A program made the translations under genes and the position numbers. Below, one piece after another: positions 31,236 to 41,588 of a stretch of DNA of 64,000 nucleotides (positions within the stretch are counted from its first letter, which is position 1; each line of letters begins with the position of its first letter). Below the pieces are notes generated by a model that was not told the origin of the DNA, searched no databases, and saw only the letters and a program-made list of their open reading frames with translations. The stretch is taken from contig CP136064.1 in the NCBI GenBank assembly GCA_032622095.1, forward strand, positions 5,635,512 to 5,699,511, in the 5' to 3' direction. The DNA is from Siphonodentalium dalli. Its lineage: Eukaryota; Mollusca; Scaphopoda; Gadilida; Siphonodentaliidae.

Positions 31236-31640
31236 CCCCGAAAGCTGGCCGTAGACAGGTCATCCGTCAGCATGGAAAGGCGTCCCCGGGGGGATGAATC
31301 GCTCTGATAGCGTCGACATCGTGTCACTGGGTACCTTGGCCAAATTAACTCCGCTAGCTTGTTACATCGGGGATCATTGCTCGATTTCGTCCCGCAGCCA
31401 GAAGGTCATCACTAATTGACTTGACCTTTGGAATCCGTCCATGTTTGCTGCGGTTTTCCATTCAATTTTCTGCTGCCGGAGAATAACTGTGTTATGTTTA
31501 GTCACTTTTTGCTAATTTATGATACTTAGTAGTGTGTCGTTCCTTCTGGCTCAGTCGGTTGGTGCATAGTGCACTAGACTCGCTTTTCTTACATCACGGT
31601 CCTGCAACTCCTGTTCTGGGGATCAAAATTTGTCGATAAA
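31236..31640 (+). repeat. Duplicate of 33520-34150, with tRNA-like SINE head
   Basis: Shared with the later copy: 'gacaggtcatc', 'cgctctgatagcg', 'ttacatcggggat', 'aattgacttgacctttggaa', 'tttatgatacttagta'. At 31546-31572 'ttctggctcagtcggttggt' fits a pol III A box (tggctcagtcgg), but the expected B box downstream is degenerate, so this is a decayed tRNA-derived SINE, not a tRNA gene. Confidence 0.7.
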
Positions 31641-31657
31641 TTTGTTAATAAACCATT

Positions 31658-31966
31658 TAATGACTGGAGCTTCCTGAAATTTTACGAAAACCCTGTGCCA
31701 ATGCATTCTCTTATACAGTAATGTCCCAAATAATCGACTCCTCAACCACAGCAGAATTATGGGTAATTTTTCAGGATTTAGTGAGATTTCCAATGAATGG
31801 CAGCAAGCCATATTTCCGACTAAATCCTGAAAAATTACCCACAATTCTGCTGTGGTTAAGGAGTCGATTATTTAGGGCATTACTGTATGTGAGTCTCCCA
31901 TTGGCCTAACAATATTTACCTTGACCTTTTAAGCCAGTGCATTCTCTGGCACAGGATCTCATGATC
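31658..31966 (-). mobile_element. B3-type MITE fragment interrupted by family P
   Basis: 'taatgactggagcttcctga' and 'ccctgtgccaatgcattctc' match the complement of the right end of B3. The family P hairpin at 31716-31885 interrupts it, and it resumes 'tgtgagtctccc' .. 'gccagtgcattctctggcac'. Confidence 0.8.
31716..31885. mobile_element. Family P hairpin MITE nested in B3
   Basis: 'cttata' + cagtaatgtcccaaataatc .. 'agggcattactg' + 'tatgtg': a TA target duplication inside a TTAA MITE. Shortened at the centre (170 bases). Confidence 0.9.
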
Positions 31967-31989
31967 TCATGAAAGAGGTTAACTATTTT

Positions 31990-32295
31990 TTAATTTACTG
32001 ACGCTATCCTGCACATCGGACCAGCATAACTAAATTCCCCCTCTGGGGACCTCATTCTGCTCAGGCCTCATCATCTCTGGAAATTATCTTTATTTTTAAA
32101 TTAACAACTTTTTTTATTCTTCAGTTTCTTTTTAGCTTAGTTTCTCTATATCTCCAAATATGCAGACGACACAATCGAGGTGCCCCATCTTCACCATTTG
32201 GGAACTTAAATCTAGTGTCTAGATCACTCATAGCAGATGAGGCTATACAAAATGAGGTCCTCAGAGGATGAATTTGGTGATGCTGGCCCTCTGTG
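31990..32295. mobile_element. hAT-like MITE, family M, internal piece
   Basis: 'gacgctatcctgcacatcgg' and 'cccctctggggacctcattc' at the left, the AT-rich core, and 'aaaatgaggtcctcagagga' at the right. Core in the opposite orientation to the copy at 1360. Both TIRs are missing. Confidence 0.75.
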
Positions 32296-32397
32296 CATGG
32301 TTTGGTTATCAGGGAGAAACTTGTGGACTGTTATCAGGGAGAAGTAACAATGGCTGAAGTTCAATTTTCACCCAGTATGATCCAATATGTATCATGC

Positions 32398-33245
32398 AAC
32401 ACAAGAACACATTGATAAGACCATTCTAATGAGTAAGAACCCATTGATAAGACCATTCTAATGAGTAAGAACCCATTGATAAGACCATTCTAATGAGTAA
32501 GAACCCATTGATAAGACCATTCTAATGAGTAAGAACCCATTGATAAGACCATTCTAATGAGTGAGAACACATTGATAAGACCATTCTAATGAGTGAGAAC
32601 ACATTGATAAGACCATTCTAATGAGTAAGAACCCATTGATAAGACCATTCTAATGAGTAAGAACCCATTGATAAGACCATTCTAATGAGTGAGAACACAT
32701 TGATAACACCATTCTAATGAGTAAGAACCCATTGATAAGACCATTCTAATGAGTGAGAACACATTGATAAGACCATTCTAATGAGTAAGAACCCATTGAT
32801 AAGACCATTCTAATGAGTAAGAACCCATTGATAAGACCATTCTAATGAGTGAGAACACATTGATAAGACCATTCTAATGAGTGAGAACACATTGATAAGA
32901 CCATTCTAATGAGTGAGAACACATTGATAAGACCATTCTAATGAGTAAGAACCCATTGATAAGACCATTCTAATGAGTAAGAACCCATTGATAAGACCAT
33001 TCTAATGAGTGAGAACACATTGATAACACCATTCTAATGAGTAAGAACCCATTGATAAGACCATTCTAATGAGTAAGAACCCATTGATAAGACCATTCTA
33101 ATGAGTGAGAACCCATTGATAAGACCATTCTAATGAGTAAGAACCCATTGATAAGACCATTCTAATGAGTAAGAACCCATTGATAAGACTATTCTAATGA
33201 GTAAGAACGCATTGACAAGACCATCCTAATGAGTAAGAACACCAT
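32398..33245 (+). repeat. 32-bp satellite, ~26 copies, two variants
   Basis: Unit gataagaccattctaatgag followed by taagaacccatt or tgagaacacatt. The two variants alternate in blocks. 'gataacacc' occurs in two copies with identical neighbours (32701 and 33018), showing a block duplication of ~317 bases. No coding potential. Confidence 0.95.
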
Positions 33246-33519
33246 TATAATCAGTAAATATACTTTAAATGTGCTGTTGGGACATATGCATACTAGTATA
33301 TGAGTGAGAAGTCACTTCTCCCTGGGACAAAAATAGGGAGTATTGGCACATATTAGGGAGAAGATGTCTCCCAAGTCGCCCACTAGACTGGTCCCTGGTT
33401 TATATAAAGCCTGTTGTTTATTTCTTGTTTATCGAGCTATCCCATCGCTCCTTTCTAATTACGTAGACATAATTTGCAAATTCAAATAAGCCATGTCCAT
33501 TTAAATTGCTGGCAGGAGA

Positions 33520-34150
33520 CAGGTCATCTATCAGCATGGAAAGTCCCCGGGATCGCTCTGATAGCGTGGAAAGGCGTCCCCGAGGATGATCGCTCTGATA
33601 GCGCGGACATCATGTTACTGGGTACCATGGCCAGATTGTTACATCAGGGATGATCGCTCTGGTAGCATGGAAAGGCATCCCCGGGGATGATCGCTCTGAT
33701 AGCGTGGACATTATGTTACTGGGTACCTGAATTATGGGTAACTTTTCAGGATTTAGTCGGAAATATGGCTTGTTGCCATTCATCGGAAAGCTCTCGGTCG
33801 GGGAGAGCATTCCGATGAATGGCAACAAGCCATATTTCCGACTAAATCCTGAAAAGTTACCCATAATTCTGCTGTGGTTAAGGGGTCGATTTAATTAGAG
33901 CATTACTGTTAACATCGGGGATTATGGCTCGATTTTGTCCCGCAGCCTGATTGTTATCGCTAATTGACTTGACCTTTGGAATCCGTCCCGTGTTTGCTGA
34001 GGTTTTCCATACAATTTTCTGGAGAAAAATTATGTTATGTTTCTGTTTAGTCACTTGCTGCCAGTTTATGATACTTAGTAGAGCATGGACTGCCGCTGAC
34101 TCAGTTGGATAAGTGCATAGTCCACTATAGGCTCACTAATTGTTACATCT
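33520..34150 (+). repeat. Duplicate of 31236-31640, expanded
   Basis: Adds direct copies of a ~60-base piece with 'gatgatcgctctgatagcg' and 'gttactgggtacc' (33530-33730), then a family P fragment, then 'ggattatggctcgattttgt', 'aattgacttgacctttggaa' and 'tttatgatacttagta'. At 34087-34113 'ctgactcagttggataagtg' is a diverged version of the A-box-like word at 31546. Confidence 0.75.
33730..33908. mobile_element. Family P hairpin MITE, left tip deleted
   Basis: Starts inside the arm ('attatgggtaacttttcagg'), centre 'gctctcggtcggggagagc', and ends 'tagagcattactg'. About 35 bases of the left end are gone. Confidence 0.88.
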
Positions 34151-34159
34151 TGATCCGTT

Positions 34160-34597
34160 TCTTTGGCATCACTGTAGTTCGATAAATGAATTGAATACTT
34201 TTATTACATAATTAGCCCCTGAACCCAGCCTCATATTTAGTAATTTAGTAATCTTGACACATGTATTATCTGCGCTCGCAGTTACGTAAGAGCTTAGCGA
34301 AATGAGGTTGATATCAATGCCGGATTTTTTATTATTTATAATAATTAGAATAATAATCATGATATGCAATTTGTGTTGGGTTATTTAGTGTTGACTTTGA
34401 GATAAACATGCGTGTCAGATAAAGGTGGTTGAACAATTTTGTCAACATGAAAAGACACATTTAAAATGGAACAATATTTTGTCTTGACGGTGTCTTTACT
34501 TCCTATTTGGTTGTAATAATGAAATCAATATTAATTTGTTTTAACCCCAGCTATTTCAATATCGTTTTTCCTTGCAAAAATGTCATTATGTGATAAA
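34160..34597. other. Unannotated spacer
   Basis: AT-rich, no repeat or gene recognised. A 66-codon minus-strand frame (34169-34369) shows nothing recognisable. Confidence 0.45.
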
Positions 34598-34598
34598 A

Positions 34599-34823
34599 TA
34601 GATCTCAAATTCGTTTCAATTCTATAAGAAATTTATTAACCTCATCCACTAAATTTGATTCGAGCCTTGCTCAGTTCAAATCGAATTTAATGCACTCTGT
34701 TAATAAATTTCTCTCAGTGAGAGCTTTCCGATGAATGGCAACAAGCCATATTTTCGACTAAATCCTGAAAAGTTACCCATAATTCTGCTGTGGTTTAGGA
34801 GTCGATTATTTAGGGCATTACTG
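34599..34823. mobile_element. Small hairpin element joined to a family P right arm
   Basis: 'atagatctcaaattcgtttc' with 'agaaatttattaacc' (34629) paired to 'gttaataaatttct' (34700), as at 15149-15232. It passes directly into 'cagtgagagctttccgatga' and the family P right arm ending 'agggcattactg' TA. The family P left arm is absent. Confidence 0.8.
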
Positions 34824-35219
34824 TATGGTATCCCATGTTGATTGATATTTCATGTTTTTATCGAGCTATGGTATCCTATCTCTCCTGTCCTCCCGTAATT
34901 TATATGCTGATTTAATTTGGAGGTTGCAATGAGCCGTGATTGTTTAAAACTGTATCCCCCCTTTGGTTACCACAGTTCAAGTTTGTACGTACGGTAGGAG
35001 ATGACCTTGGGGTATATAGCAGTAAAAAAATTAACTGATTCTACATCTTTAATTGTAAATGATGGATATTGACTCGCCCGATGAGGCACCATTCTATATT
35101 TTCTTAAGCATCATTGATTTTTTCACAGATAACTTCTCCATTGATAAGACAAGGTGTGTGGGCGATGGTTTGCTTCCAATTTATATTCGGAGAGAGATAT
35201 CACAAGTGCAGGTCACTAT
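34824..35219. other. Unannotated spacer
   Basis: No recognised repeat. An open frame starting at 35059 continues into the adjacent tandem repeat and MITE, so it is not supported as a gene. Confidence 0.45.
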
Positions 35220-35317
35220 GGCTGTAATGATACAAAACAAATCACGATCAACCCTGAGTTTAGTGATGTCTGTAATGATACAAAACAAATCACGATCAAC
35301 CCTGAGTTTAGTGTTTA
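35220..35317 (+). repeat. 49-bp direct repeat, 2 copies
   Basis: 'ctgtaatgatacaaaacaaa' then 'tcacgatcaaccctgagttt' twice in tandem, immediately left of a family M MITE. Confidence 0.9.
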
Positions 35318-36076
35318 TGTCTGTCATTTGCAGAATGAGGTCCCCAGAGTGTGAATTTAGTGACGCTTTCCTGCACAGCGGGCTATCACTAAATTCACCC
35401 TCTTGGGACCTCATTCTGCATGGCCTCTTCTGCTATGGGAGACATAGACTCCGATTGAAGTTCCCAAATGGTGATTATTGTGATGTACACCCATTGGGAA
35501 CCTTGATTATGCAATGTGTCGTCTGCTAATTTGGGGATATAGAGAAACTAAACTAAACTAAAAAAGAAATAGAATCTATGTGAAGAAGTTTCTACAGAAA
35601 TTTGATAATAATGAAACTTTCCAGTGAAGATGAGGCCTAAGCAGAATGAGCTCCCCAGAGTGTGAATTTAGTGATGCTAGCCCGCTATGCAGGATAGCGT
35701 CACTAAATTCACCCTCTGGGGACCTCATTCTGCAAATGTCAGACAGGCTATTTGATTGATTGGGGTTTTAATGTTGCTTTCAGCAACTAAGGCCATATCA
35801 AGACATTGCCAGTTTTTAGTGGTGGAGGAAATCCACAAACTTACAGCTAATCTAACAGTGATTTCATTGGCTCATATACTCGTCGCCAAACCACCGGCGA
35901 GTAAACTTGCAACTCCACCAGATAACAATTTTGAGTTATAAAGTCCATGATGGAAACATGTGGATTTGAACCCTCACTGCCAGTACTGGAGGGCGAGACG
36001 GCTTGGAGTTGTACCCCTTGTTCCCCTAACCGACTGAGCCACCGAGGCCCCCCAGACACACTATTTAAAGGCTTGC
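35318..36076. mobile_element. hAT-like MITE, family M, long form, split by a SINE
   Basis: Left hairpin 35331-35419, AT-rich core, right hairpin 35640-35735. The right TIR is split: 'cagacaggctattt' (35742) stops at the SINE and 'cagacacactatttaaaggc' (36053) resumes after it. Left TIR truncated. Confidence 0.88.
35757..36052 (-). mobile_element. tRNA-derived SINE with target duplication
   Basis: On the minus strand it begins ggggggcctcggtggctcag, with an A box tggctcagtcgg, then after ~45 bases a B box gggttcaaatcc. A ~190-base body follows, ending ttaaaaccccaatcaatc. The target word cagacacactattt flanks both ends (two mismatches), a target-primed insertion signature inside a family M MITE. 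Tail wording recalls the molluscan RUDI/V-SINE group (from memory). Too degenerate to be a tRNA: no proper acceptor stem, and SINE-like length. Mobilised in trans by a LINE. Confidence 0.85.
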
Positions 36077-36341
36077 CTATATTGGCTACTCACCTTACCA
36101 ACTGAGTTCCTGGGGGACGGACATTCTCTGGGAGATCATTCATCATGTTTTCACTGATTGTAATAGTTCCAGACCGTGTGGTTGTCCTTCAATCATAACT
36201 TATCTCCATGAAATCTCCACTTTGGGGGCTCATTGGGTAAATGCATAGCTCATTAGACTGTCATTAGCAGCTTCCAGACTGGCTCAACTCCCAAGTGAAG
36301 GTTATAGTGTTCAAGTTCAGAAGAATATGTATCATATTGTC
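36077..36341. other. Unannotated spacer
   Basis: 36222-36265 'gggggctcattgggtaaatg' followed by 'catagctcattagac' weakly resembles the tRNA-like SINE heads at 31546 and 34087. Otherwise nothing. Confidence 0.4.
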
Positions 36342-36345
36342 TTAA

Positions 36346-36737
36346 CCCTTTACCCAACAGAAGGGCCCTGTGCCAATGCATTCTCTTATATATGCGAGTC
36401 GACCATAGGTCGCCTCGCATATATAAGAGAATGCATTGGCTTAACACATTAAAAATTATAAAATTGTTAAAGAATGTAAGAAAAAATGGTAAAAAGTGTT
36501 AAAAAAAGATTTTTGTTAGGCCAATGCATTTTCTTATATATGCGAGACGACCTATGGTCGACTCGCATATATAAGAGAATGCATTGGCACAGGGCATAAC
36601 TGTAACTATCACAATGTGGTCAAGGAGCCGGTTCCAATGATATCCATATTTGTATGGTTCTATTGAGACAGACCGAAGATATTTTAGGCTGTTGAAGCTT
36701 TATTTGGCCGGTTTTGGCCGGTTTGTTGGGTAAAGGG
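36346..36737 (+). mobile_element. piggyBac-like MITE, family B1, full length (392 bp)
   Basis: TTAA at 36342-36345 and 36738-36741. Two hairpin modules (36371-36441 and 36521-36589), and TIRs as in the other B1 copies. Confidence 0.93.
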
Positions 36738-36770
36738 TTAATGTATATACAGAAGCAAACACACAGTGGT

Positions 36771-36840
36771 CTAGCATCACCAAATTCACCCTCTGGGAAC
36801 CTCATTCTGCTCAGGCCTCAACTGCTATGGAAGACCTACG
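36771..36840. mobile_element. Family M MITE fragment
   Basis: 'ctagcatcaccaaattcacc' then 'ctctgggaacctcattctgc' and 'tcaggcctcaactgctatgg'. One hairpin half plus a few bases of core. Confidence 0.75.
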
Positions 36841-37064
36841 GCTTGTGATGCTGAATCCTTATACATGTAAGCTGGGATTTATGATCTACACTTAGGGATT
36901 CCTATATTTGGGGATGTCAGTTACACAGTGGGGAGAGGGGAGGCCCAGGAGTGGGAGAGCTGCTTCTTCATGCAGTAAAGTGATATCTTGGTGAAATTAC
37001 CTGTCCGCACAATCTTTCCTCCACCATGTTTATTGACGTTGTGATATAGCGACTGAATCGACAT
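36841..37064. other. Unannotated spacer
   Basis: Nothing recognised. Confidence 0.45.
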
Positions 37065-37068
37065 TTAA

Positions 37069-37510
37069 AGTGGTACTGTACACTAAATCCAGTCATTTAT
37101 GGGATCATCTCCTTCTATACGCAGAAGATATGCAACAAATGAATGAATTTGAATAATGGATTAGTGCAAAATACACTCCTGTGCTCTGTGAATGATGCAA
37201 AAAACATGGTAATTATAATGAAAATGAATTTATGACTCCAGCCATTTATTCAATTTCATTATAATTACCATGTTGTTTGCATCGTTCATAGAGCACATGA
37301 GTGTATTTTGCACAAATCCATGGCTCAAATTCATTCATTTGTTGCATATATTCTGAGCATAAATGGAGATGGTCCCATAAATGGCCGGCTTAGAGTACAT
37401 TACAGTACCCCTTTAATGGCCGGATTTAGTGTACAGTACCCCTTTAATGGCCGAATTTAGTGTACAGTACCCCTTTAATGGCCGGATTTACTGCGCAGTC
37501 CCCCCTTTAA
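37069..37510. mobile_element. TTAA inverted-repeat MITE (family B5) with amplified right end
   Basis: TTAA at 37065-37068, then agtggtactgtacactaaat. The arms pair across the centre near 37245 ('catggtaattataatgaaaa' against 'tttcattataattaccatg'; 'caacaaatgaatgaattt' against its complement at 37330). The right terminus 'ggatttagtgtacagtaccc' plus ctttaa occurs four times in a row, with TTAA at 37413, 37444, 37475 and 37507, a 31-base tandem of the element's own end. Confidence 0.85.
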
Positions 37511-38040
37511 CATGATTTCCTGCATTTACAAGGACATTCAAAGAGACGGCCAATTTTATTAGACAATGTGTAAAAACAACAAGCGTTATTTCTTTCTTGT
37601 ATGAAATGAAACAATTTTTCTTGCTTCTTTGAAATAGCCTTCGACTAACAACAAACGTTACTTATTTCATGTATCCATGGAATAGTGTCAATAGATTTTC
37701 CTACAAAGAATCAATGTATTGGAAGGAGAGATTATGTATTCTGTCTCTGTACACACTCTCTCCGTAAGAGTCCGCCTTGATCTATCCTCATCAATAAGTA
37801 CGCCTCGCTCGACCAGATTAGGTTTCTTATTGACGCACCCTCAGCTACACGGCTATTGAACGGCATGTGTAATGGTAATTGATTGAGTCTGAAAAGCGCC
37901 TACCTGTTTTGTTTGTTTTGTATTGTATATTCGTCAGATAATCTATACAGCAATTCGCAGCCTGTTGTTATTTACTTTTCGTATTGATGTGTCATTCTTA
38001 AGGCGGAGTTGAGATAGCTGATATCAGCATTAATATATAG
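37511..38040. other. Unannotated spacer
   Basis: AT-rich, no feature recognised. Confidence 0.45.
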
Positions 38041-38041
38041 A

Positions 38042-38186
38042 GGATCTCCAATGAGTTATGTTGGGATATTTTATGAAACAAATATGATAAATTTGATTCA
38101 CAACGAGTCGTAGATGAGTTGTGAATCAAATTTATCAAACAAGTTTCATAAAATTTTATATTCCAACATAACGAGTTGAAGATCTT
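38042..38186. repeat. Imperfect palindrome, ~145 bases
   Basis: 'atgagttatgttgggatatt' pairs with 'aaaattttatattccaacat', and 'aaatttgattcacaac' with 'gttgtgaatcaaattt', around 'gagtcgtagat'. A lone hairpin element. Termini and target duplication are not evident. Confidence 0.8.
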
Positions 38187-38518
38187 GTATATGACATGAA
38201 AAAACTTTATGCCTTTTAACAAATCAAAATCCTCAAAAGAAGCTTAAAATTGCATACATTTACATTGTTGGCTGAGATGCTTCACTTCACTTCGCGAAAG
38301 TATTGTGTGCTCGATCTGCTGAAGGAAAATATAATCCCCCAATTTGCCTCTTTGTTTTTATGTCTATTTTCGTTCGCTCACACACTACCCCTCTAACAAT
38401 AGATAAAACAGTGCTTGTGCAGGAGATTTTTCAGAAGAGTATCCAATTTCATTGTTTACATTTCGCTTCCTAGAGTTATCCTTCTTTGTTTTCTGTTTTT
38501 TGTTTATTTTCTGTCTGT
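38187..38518. other. Unannotated spacer
   Basis: Nothing recognised. Confidence 0.45.
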
Positions 38519-38932
38519 CAGGGTTCCCACGCTCTTGAAAAGTACTTGAATATCAGACCATTCCTTGAAAAATGCTTAAATTCATTTTATTCCTTGAATA
38601 GTACTTGATTTTCACCCATCACCCTTGATAAGTGCTTGAATTTAGTCAAATTGAGTATTTTTGAACAATAATTTCTCTCAAATCCTTATGAAAAATGTAT
38701 CTGATAATTTTCGTTGAGTCGCATTTTCATAGAATTTAATCCTTACACTGTTTTTTTTCTCAATATTATAGGAAAACAAATTCTAATATGGGAAGAATGT
38801 TTGCAGGCTATTTTATGATAGCGCCAAAATATAATGTTCAACTATAATTGTCCTTGAAATTTATCACTGAGGTCCATGAAAAGTGCTTGAATAGTGCTTA
38901 AATTTGGATAGCAGTAATTAGTGGGAACCCTG
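38519..38932. mobile_element. hAT-like MITE with 'cagggttcccac' ends (414 bp)
   Basis: cagggttcccac at 38519 and its exact complement gtgggaaccctg ending at 38932. Subterminal repeats 'ccttgaa(t/a)a', 'agtgcttgaat' and 'cttgaaaagta' are arrayed on both sides, typical of a widespread metazoan hAT family with 'cttgaaaa' repeats (from memory). Flanks share tctgt (5 bases) and no clear 8-bp duplication, so the target copy is eroded or complex. No transposase. Confidence 0.85.
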
Positions 38933-39005
38933 TCTGTTCACATTGATATCTTAGCCATTCATGATTTGATCTCTACAGATTTCAATGAAATTTGGCTAAA
39001 ACTCA

Positions 39006-39137
39006 GGAGGACTGTATGAATACATGTATCAGATAGCATGGTGCCTTGTTCGTAATGGCAGAATATCCTACAGGCTGCATGAATACATATATCGAATAGC
39101 ATGGTGCCTTGTTTGTAATGGCAGAATATCCTACAGA
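39006..39137 (+). repeat. ~73-bp direct repeat, 2 copies
   Basis: 'atagcatggtgccttgtt' and 'gtaatggcagaatatcctac' occur twice with a few changes. Confidence 0.9.
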
Positions 39138-39608
39138 CAGGATGCTAGATCAGTCCATCACATAATAAGCAAATAAAACACACAAAATGGCTGTCGATAT
39201 GATACGATCGTCTGACCGGACAAATTAAAACTCTCCTGCAATGGAGCATATCTTTATTGTTTCCAGTAATATATCTGCCCAGATCATGCACCATTTGCTC
39301 TGCAATAAACAGAGCAGACAGAACCGGATAAAGGAATAGACCTCTTGCTTTAGCAGGCACATTTACACAAATTTCTATGCATTGACTGCGTCTTGCCGAT
39401 AAATCAGCCAAACCATATAAATTGATGATCAATGAGACTGCTATATACACGGAGATATATCCACTACTCGCAGAGCTTTTGTGATTTTCCAATAGGCCAC
39501 ATTACATCAATTATGTACTGCGTTCTCATCGTTTCCCAGTGGGAAGGTGGAATTATTCACTTCGCAGTGTTTCATGTGCATCAGAGGGGATAATAGATCT
39601 AAATTTGG
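39138..39608. other. Unannotated segment with a 115-codon minus-strand frame
   Basis: 39145-39492 on the minus strand is open for 115 codons from an ATG. The translation has hydrophobic runs (for example YISVYIAVSLIINLYGLA), but I recognise no family, and no splice or polyadenylation signals stand out. Not called. Confidence 0.3.
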
Positions 39609-39611
39609 TTA

Positions 39612-40204
39612 ATAAAGTCTCTTAATATTAATAAAGTCACTTAATATTAATAAAGTCGCTTGATATTAATAAAGTCGCTCGAAGTTAATAAAGTCGCTTG
39701 ATATTAATAAAGTCGCTTGATATTAATAAAGTTGCTTATATATAATATTAATAAAGTCGCTCGATGTTAATAAAGTTGCTTGATATTAATAAAGTCACTC
39801 GATGTTAATAAAGTCGCTTGATATTAATAAAGTCGCTTGATATTAATAAAGTTGCTTAATATTAATAAAGTTGCTCGATGTTAATAAAGTCGCTTGATAT
39901 TAATAAAGTCGCTCGATGTTAATAAAGTCGCTTGATATTAATAAAGTCGCTTGATATTAATAAAGTTGCTTAATATTAATAAAGTCGCTCGATGTTAATA
40001 AAGTTGCTTGATATTAATAAAGTTGCTTGATATTAATAAAGTCACTCGATGTTAATAAAGTTGCTTAATATTAATAAAGTCGCTTGATATTAATAAAGTC
40101 GCTTGATATTAATAAAGTTGCTCGATGTTAATAAAGTCGCTTGATATTAATAAAGTCGCTTGATATTAATAAAGTTGCTTGATATTAATAAAGTCACTCG
40201 ATAG
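39612..40204 (+). repeat. 19-bp satellite, ~31 copies
   Basis: Unit attaataaagtcgcttgat with variants gttgct, gtcact and ctcgatgt for cttgatat. The ctcgat variant recurs at multi-unit spacing, indicating higher-order duplication. Very AT-rich. Confidence 0.95.
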
Positions 40205-40206
40205 TA

Positions 40207-40396
40207 ATGGATTCTCCCACTCAGTTTCACCATGTCCACAGCACATTTAATGGATTCTCCCAGTCAGTTTCACCATGTCCACAGCACATTTTATTAATGG
40301 AATCTCCCAGTCAGTTTCACCATGTCCACGGCACATTTTATTAATGGATTCTCCCAGTCAGTTTCACCATGTCCACAGCACATTTTCCACTCTGGG
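40207..40396 (+). repeat. 43-47-bp tandem repeat, 4 copies
   Basis: 'ggattctcccagtcagtttc' then 'accatgtccacagcacattt', starting at 40209, 40252, 40299 and 40346. It is related to the edge word of the 24.98-kb duplicate ('aatggattctccctatcag'). Confidence 0.92.
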
Positions 40397-40539
40397 AAGT
40401 GTTTATCACTACTCATTTTGCATTCAATATTTGTTCTCCCAATTAGTTATACAAGTATACATTGGAACAGTCTATTATTCATTTGGAGGGATGCCAAGAT
40501 GATAAAAGCAGACGGCAGATAAATAAAAGTGCAGAAGTA

Positions 40540-40708
40540 CAGTAAATGCTCTAATTAATCAACTTCTTAACCACAGCAGAATTATGGGTAACTTTTCAGG
40601 ATTTAGTCGGAAATATGGCTTGTTGCCGAGAGCTTTCCATTGAATGGCAACAAGCCATATATTTCCGACTAAATCCTGAAAGTTACCCATAATTCTGCTG
40701 TGGTTAAG
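40540..40708. mobile_element. Family P hairpin MITE, right end deleted
   Basis: After TA: cagtaaatgctctaattaat .. centre 'ttgccgagagc' .. 'ctgctgtggttaag', then 'aatcaagttcagcaaacggc' of the host repeat R. It split the R element between 'aaaagtgcagaa' and 'ttcagcaaacg'. Confidence 0.87.
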
Positions 40709-40735
40709 AATCAAGTTCAGCAAACGGCCCATGTG

Positions 40736-41210
40736 AACTTATTATCTGAACATTTCCTATGGGATAACTACTCATCAATGATGTTTTAGTATAGAAAGGG
40801 TTAAACTTATTATCTGAACATTTCCTATGGGATAACTACTCATCAATGATGTTTTAGTATAGAAAGGGTTAAACTTATTATCTGAACATTTCCTATAGGA
40901 TAACTACTCATTAATGATGCTTTAGTATAGAAAGGGTTAAACTTATTATCTGAACATTTCATATGGGATAACTACTCATCAATGATGCTTTAGTATAGAA
41001 AGGGTTAAACTTATTATCTGAACATTTCATATGGGATAACTACTCATCAATGATGTTTTAGTATAGAAAGGGTTAAACTTATTATCTGAACATTTCCTAT
41101 GGGATAACTACTCATCAATGATGTTTTAGTATAGAAAGGGTTAAACTTATTATCTGAACATTTCCTATGGGATAACTACTCATAAATGATGCTTTAATGT
41201 AGAATGGGAG
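40736..41210 (+). repeat. 68-bp tandem repeat, 7 copies
   Basis: Unit aacttattatctgaacattt, then 'ataactactcatcaatgatg' and 'ttttagtatagaaagggtta'. Unit boundaries fall at a gggttaa, as in TTAA MITE ends. The 25-kb paralogue has only short partial units, so this expansion happened after the duplication. Confidence 0.94.
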
Positions 41211-41588
41211 ACCAATAATAAATGGTCTATATTTGATCAGTGATGCCATTTGTTTCTGTTTTTGATTTATCACTTCTGCTGCCAGCTGTGAGATTTTATC
41301 TGGTTCTGCTCTATGAATTGAATTTCGCTCTCTGATGTTTCTGTAGCCAAATATCCAGCTTCCAGTTGAGCTTTTGACAATTGTGTTTCTTCAGCTTTTG
41401 GTCTGAAAAGTGAAAAAAGCATAATTGCTCTTAAGATGAGAGGTCCCTCAGGCTCGCCTTGGTTGAAGGAAATCTTGGGTTTGTTTACAAACATTTTCGA
41501 TCGTTTCGAGTCAATATTTATGAGTTTCATTAAAAAAAAAAATACTACTTTTAGTTCACTTAAAAACATATTTGTTAATCTTTGGGTG
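41211..41588 (-). other. Spacer with a possible minus-strand coding fragment
   Basis: Minus-strand 41405 down to 41276: after the acceptor-like 'cttttttcacttttcag' the frame reads PKAEETQLSKAQLEAGYLA and continues ETSESEIQFIEQNQ to a stop. Composition is protein-like, but I recognise no family and no matching exon. Confidence 0.25.

Noticed and set aside
31546-31625. tRNA gene
   Set aside because: The A box is good but no B box, acceptor stem or anticodon arm can be folded; it is better read as a decayed SINE head. The same applies to 34087 and 36222.
32398-33245. Possible CRISPR-like array (short regular units with two alternating segments)
   Set aside because: Units are contiguous with no unique spacers, and the window is eukaryotic. 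Same conclusion for the 51-, 38-, 34- and 19-bp arrays.
38510-38940. Exact 8-bp target duplication for the cagggttcccac element
   Set aside because: Only tctgt matches directly next to both ends; the 8-base words differ, so no duplication is claimed although the termini fit hAT.
39145-39492. 115-codon minus-strand gene
   Set aside because: No family resemblance, no splice or polyadenylation signals, and lengths like this occur by chance in 64 kb. Kept only as an unannotated segment.
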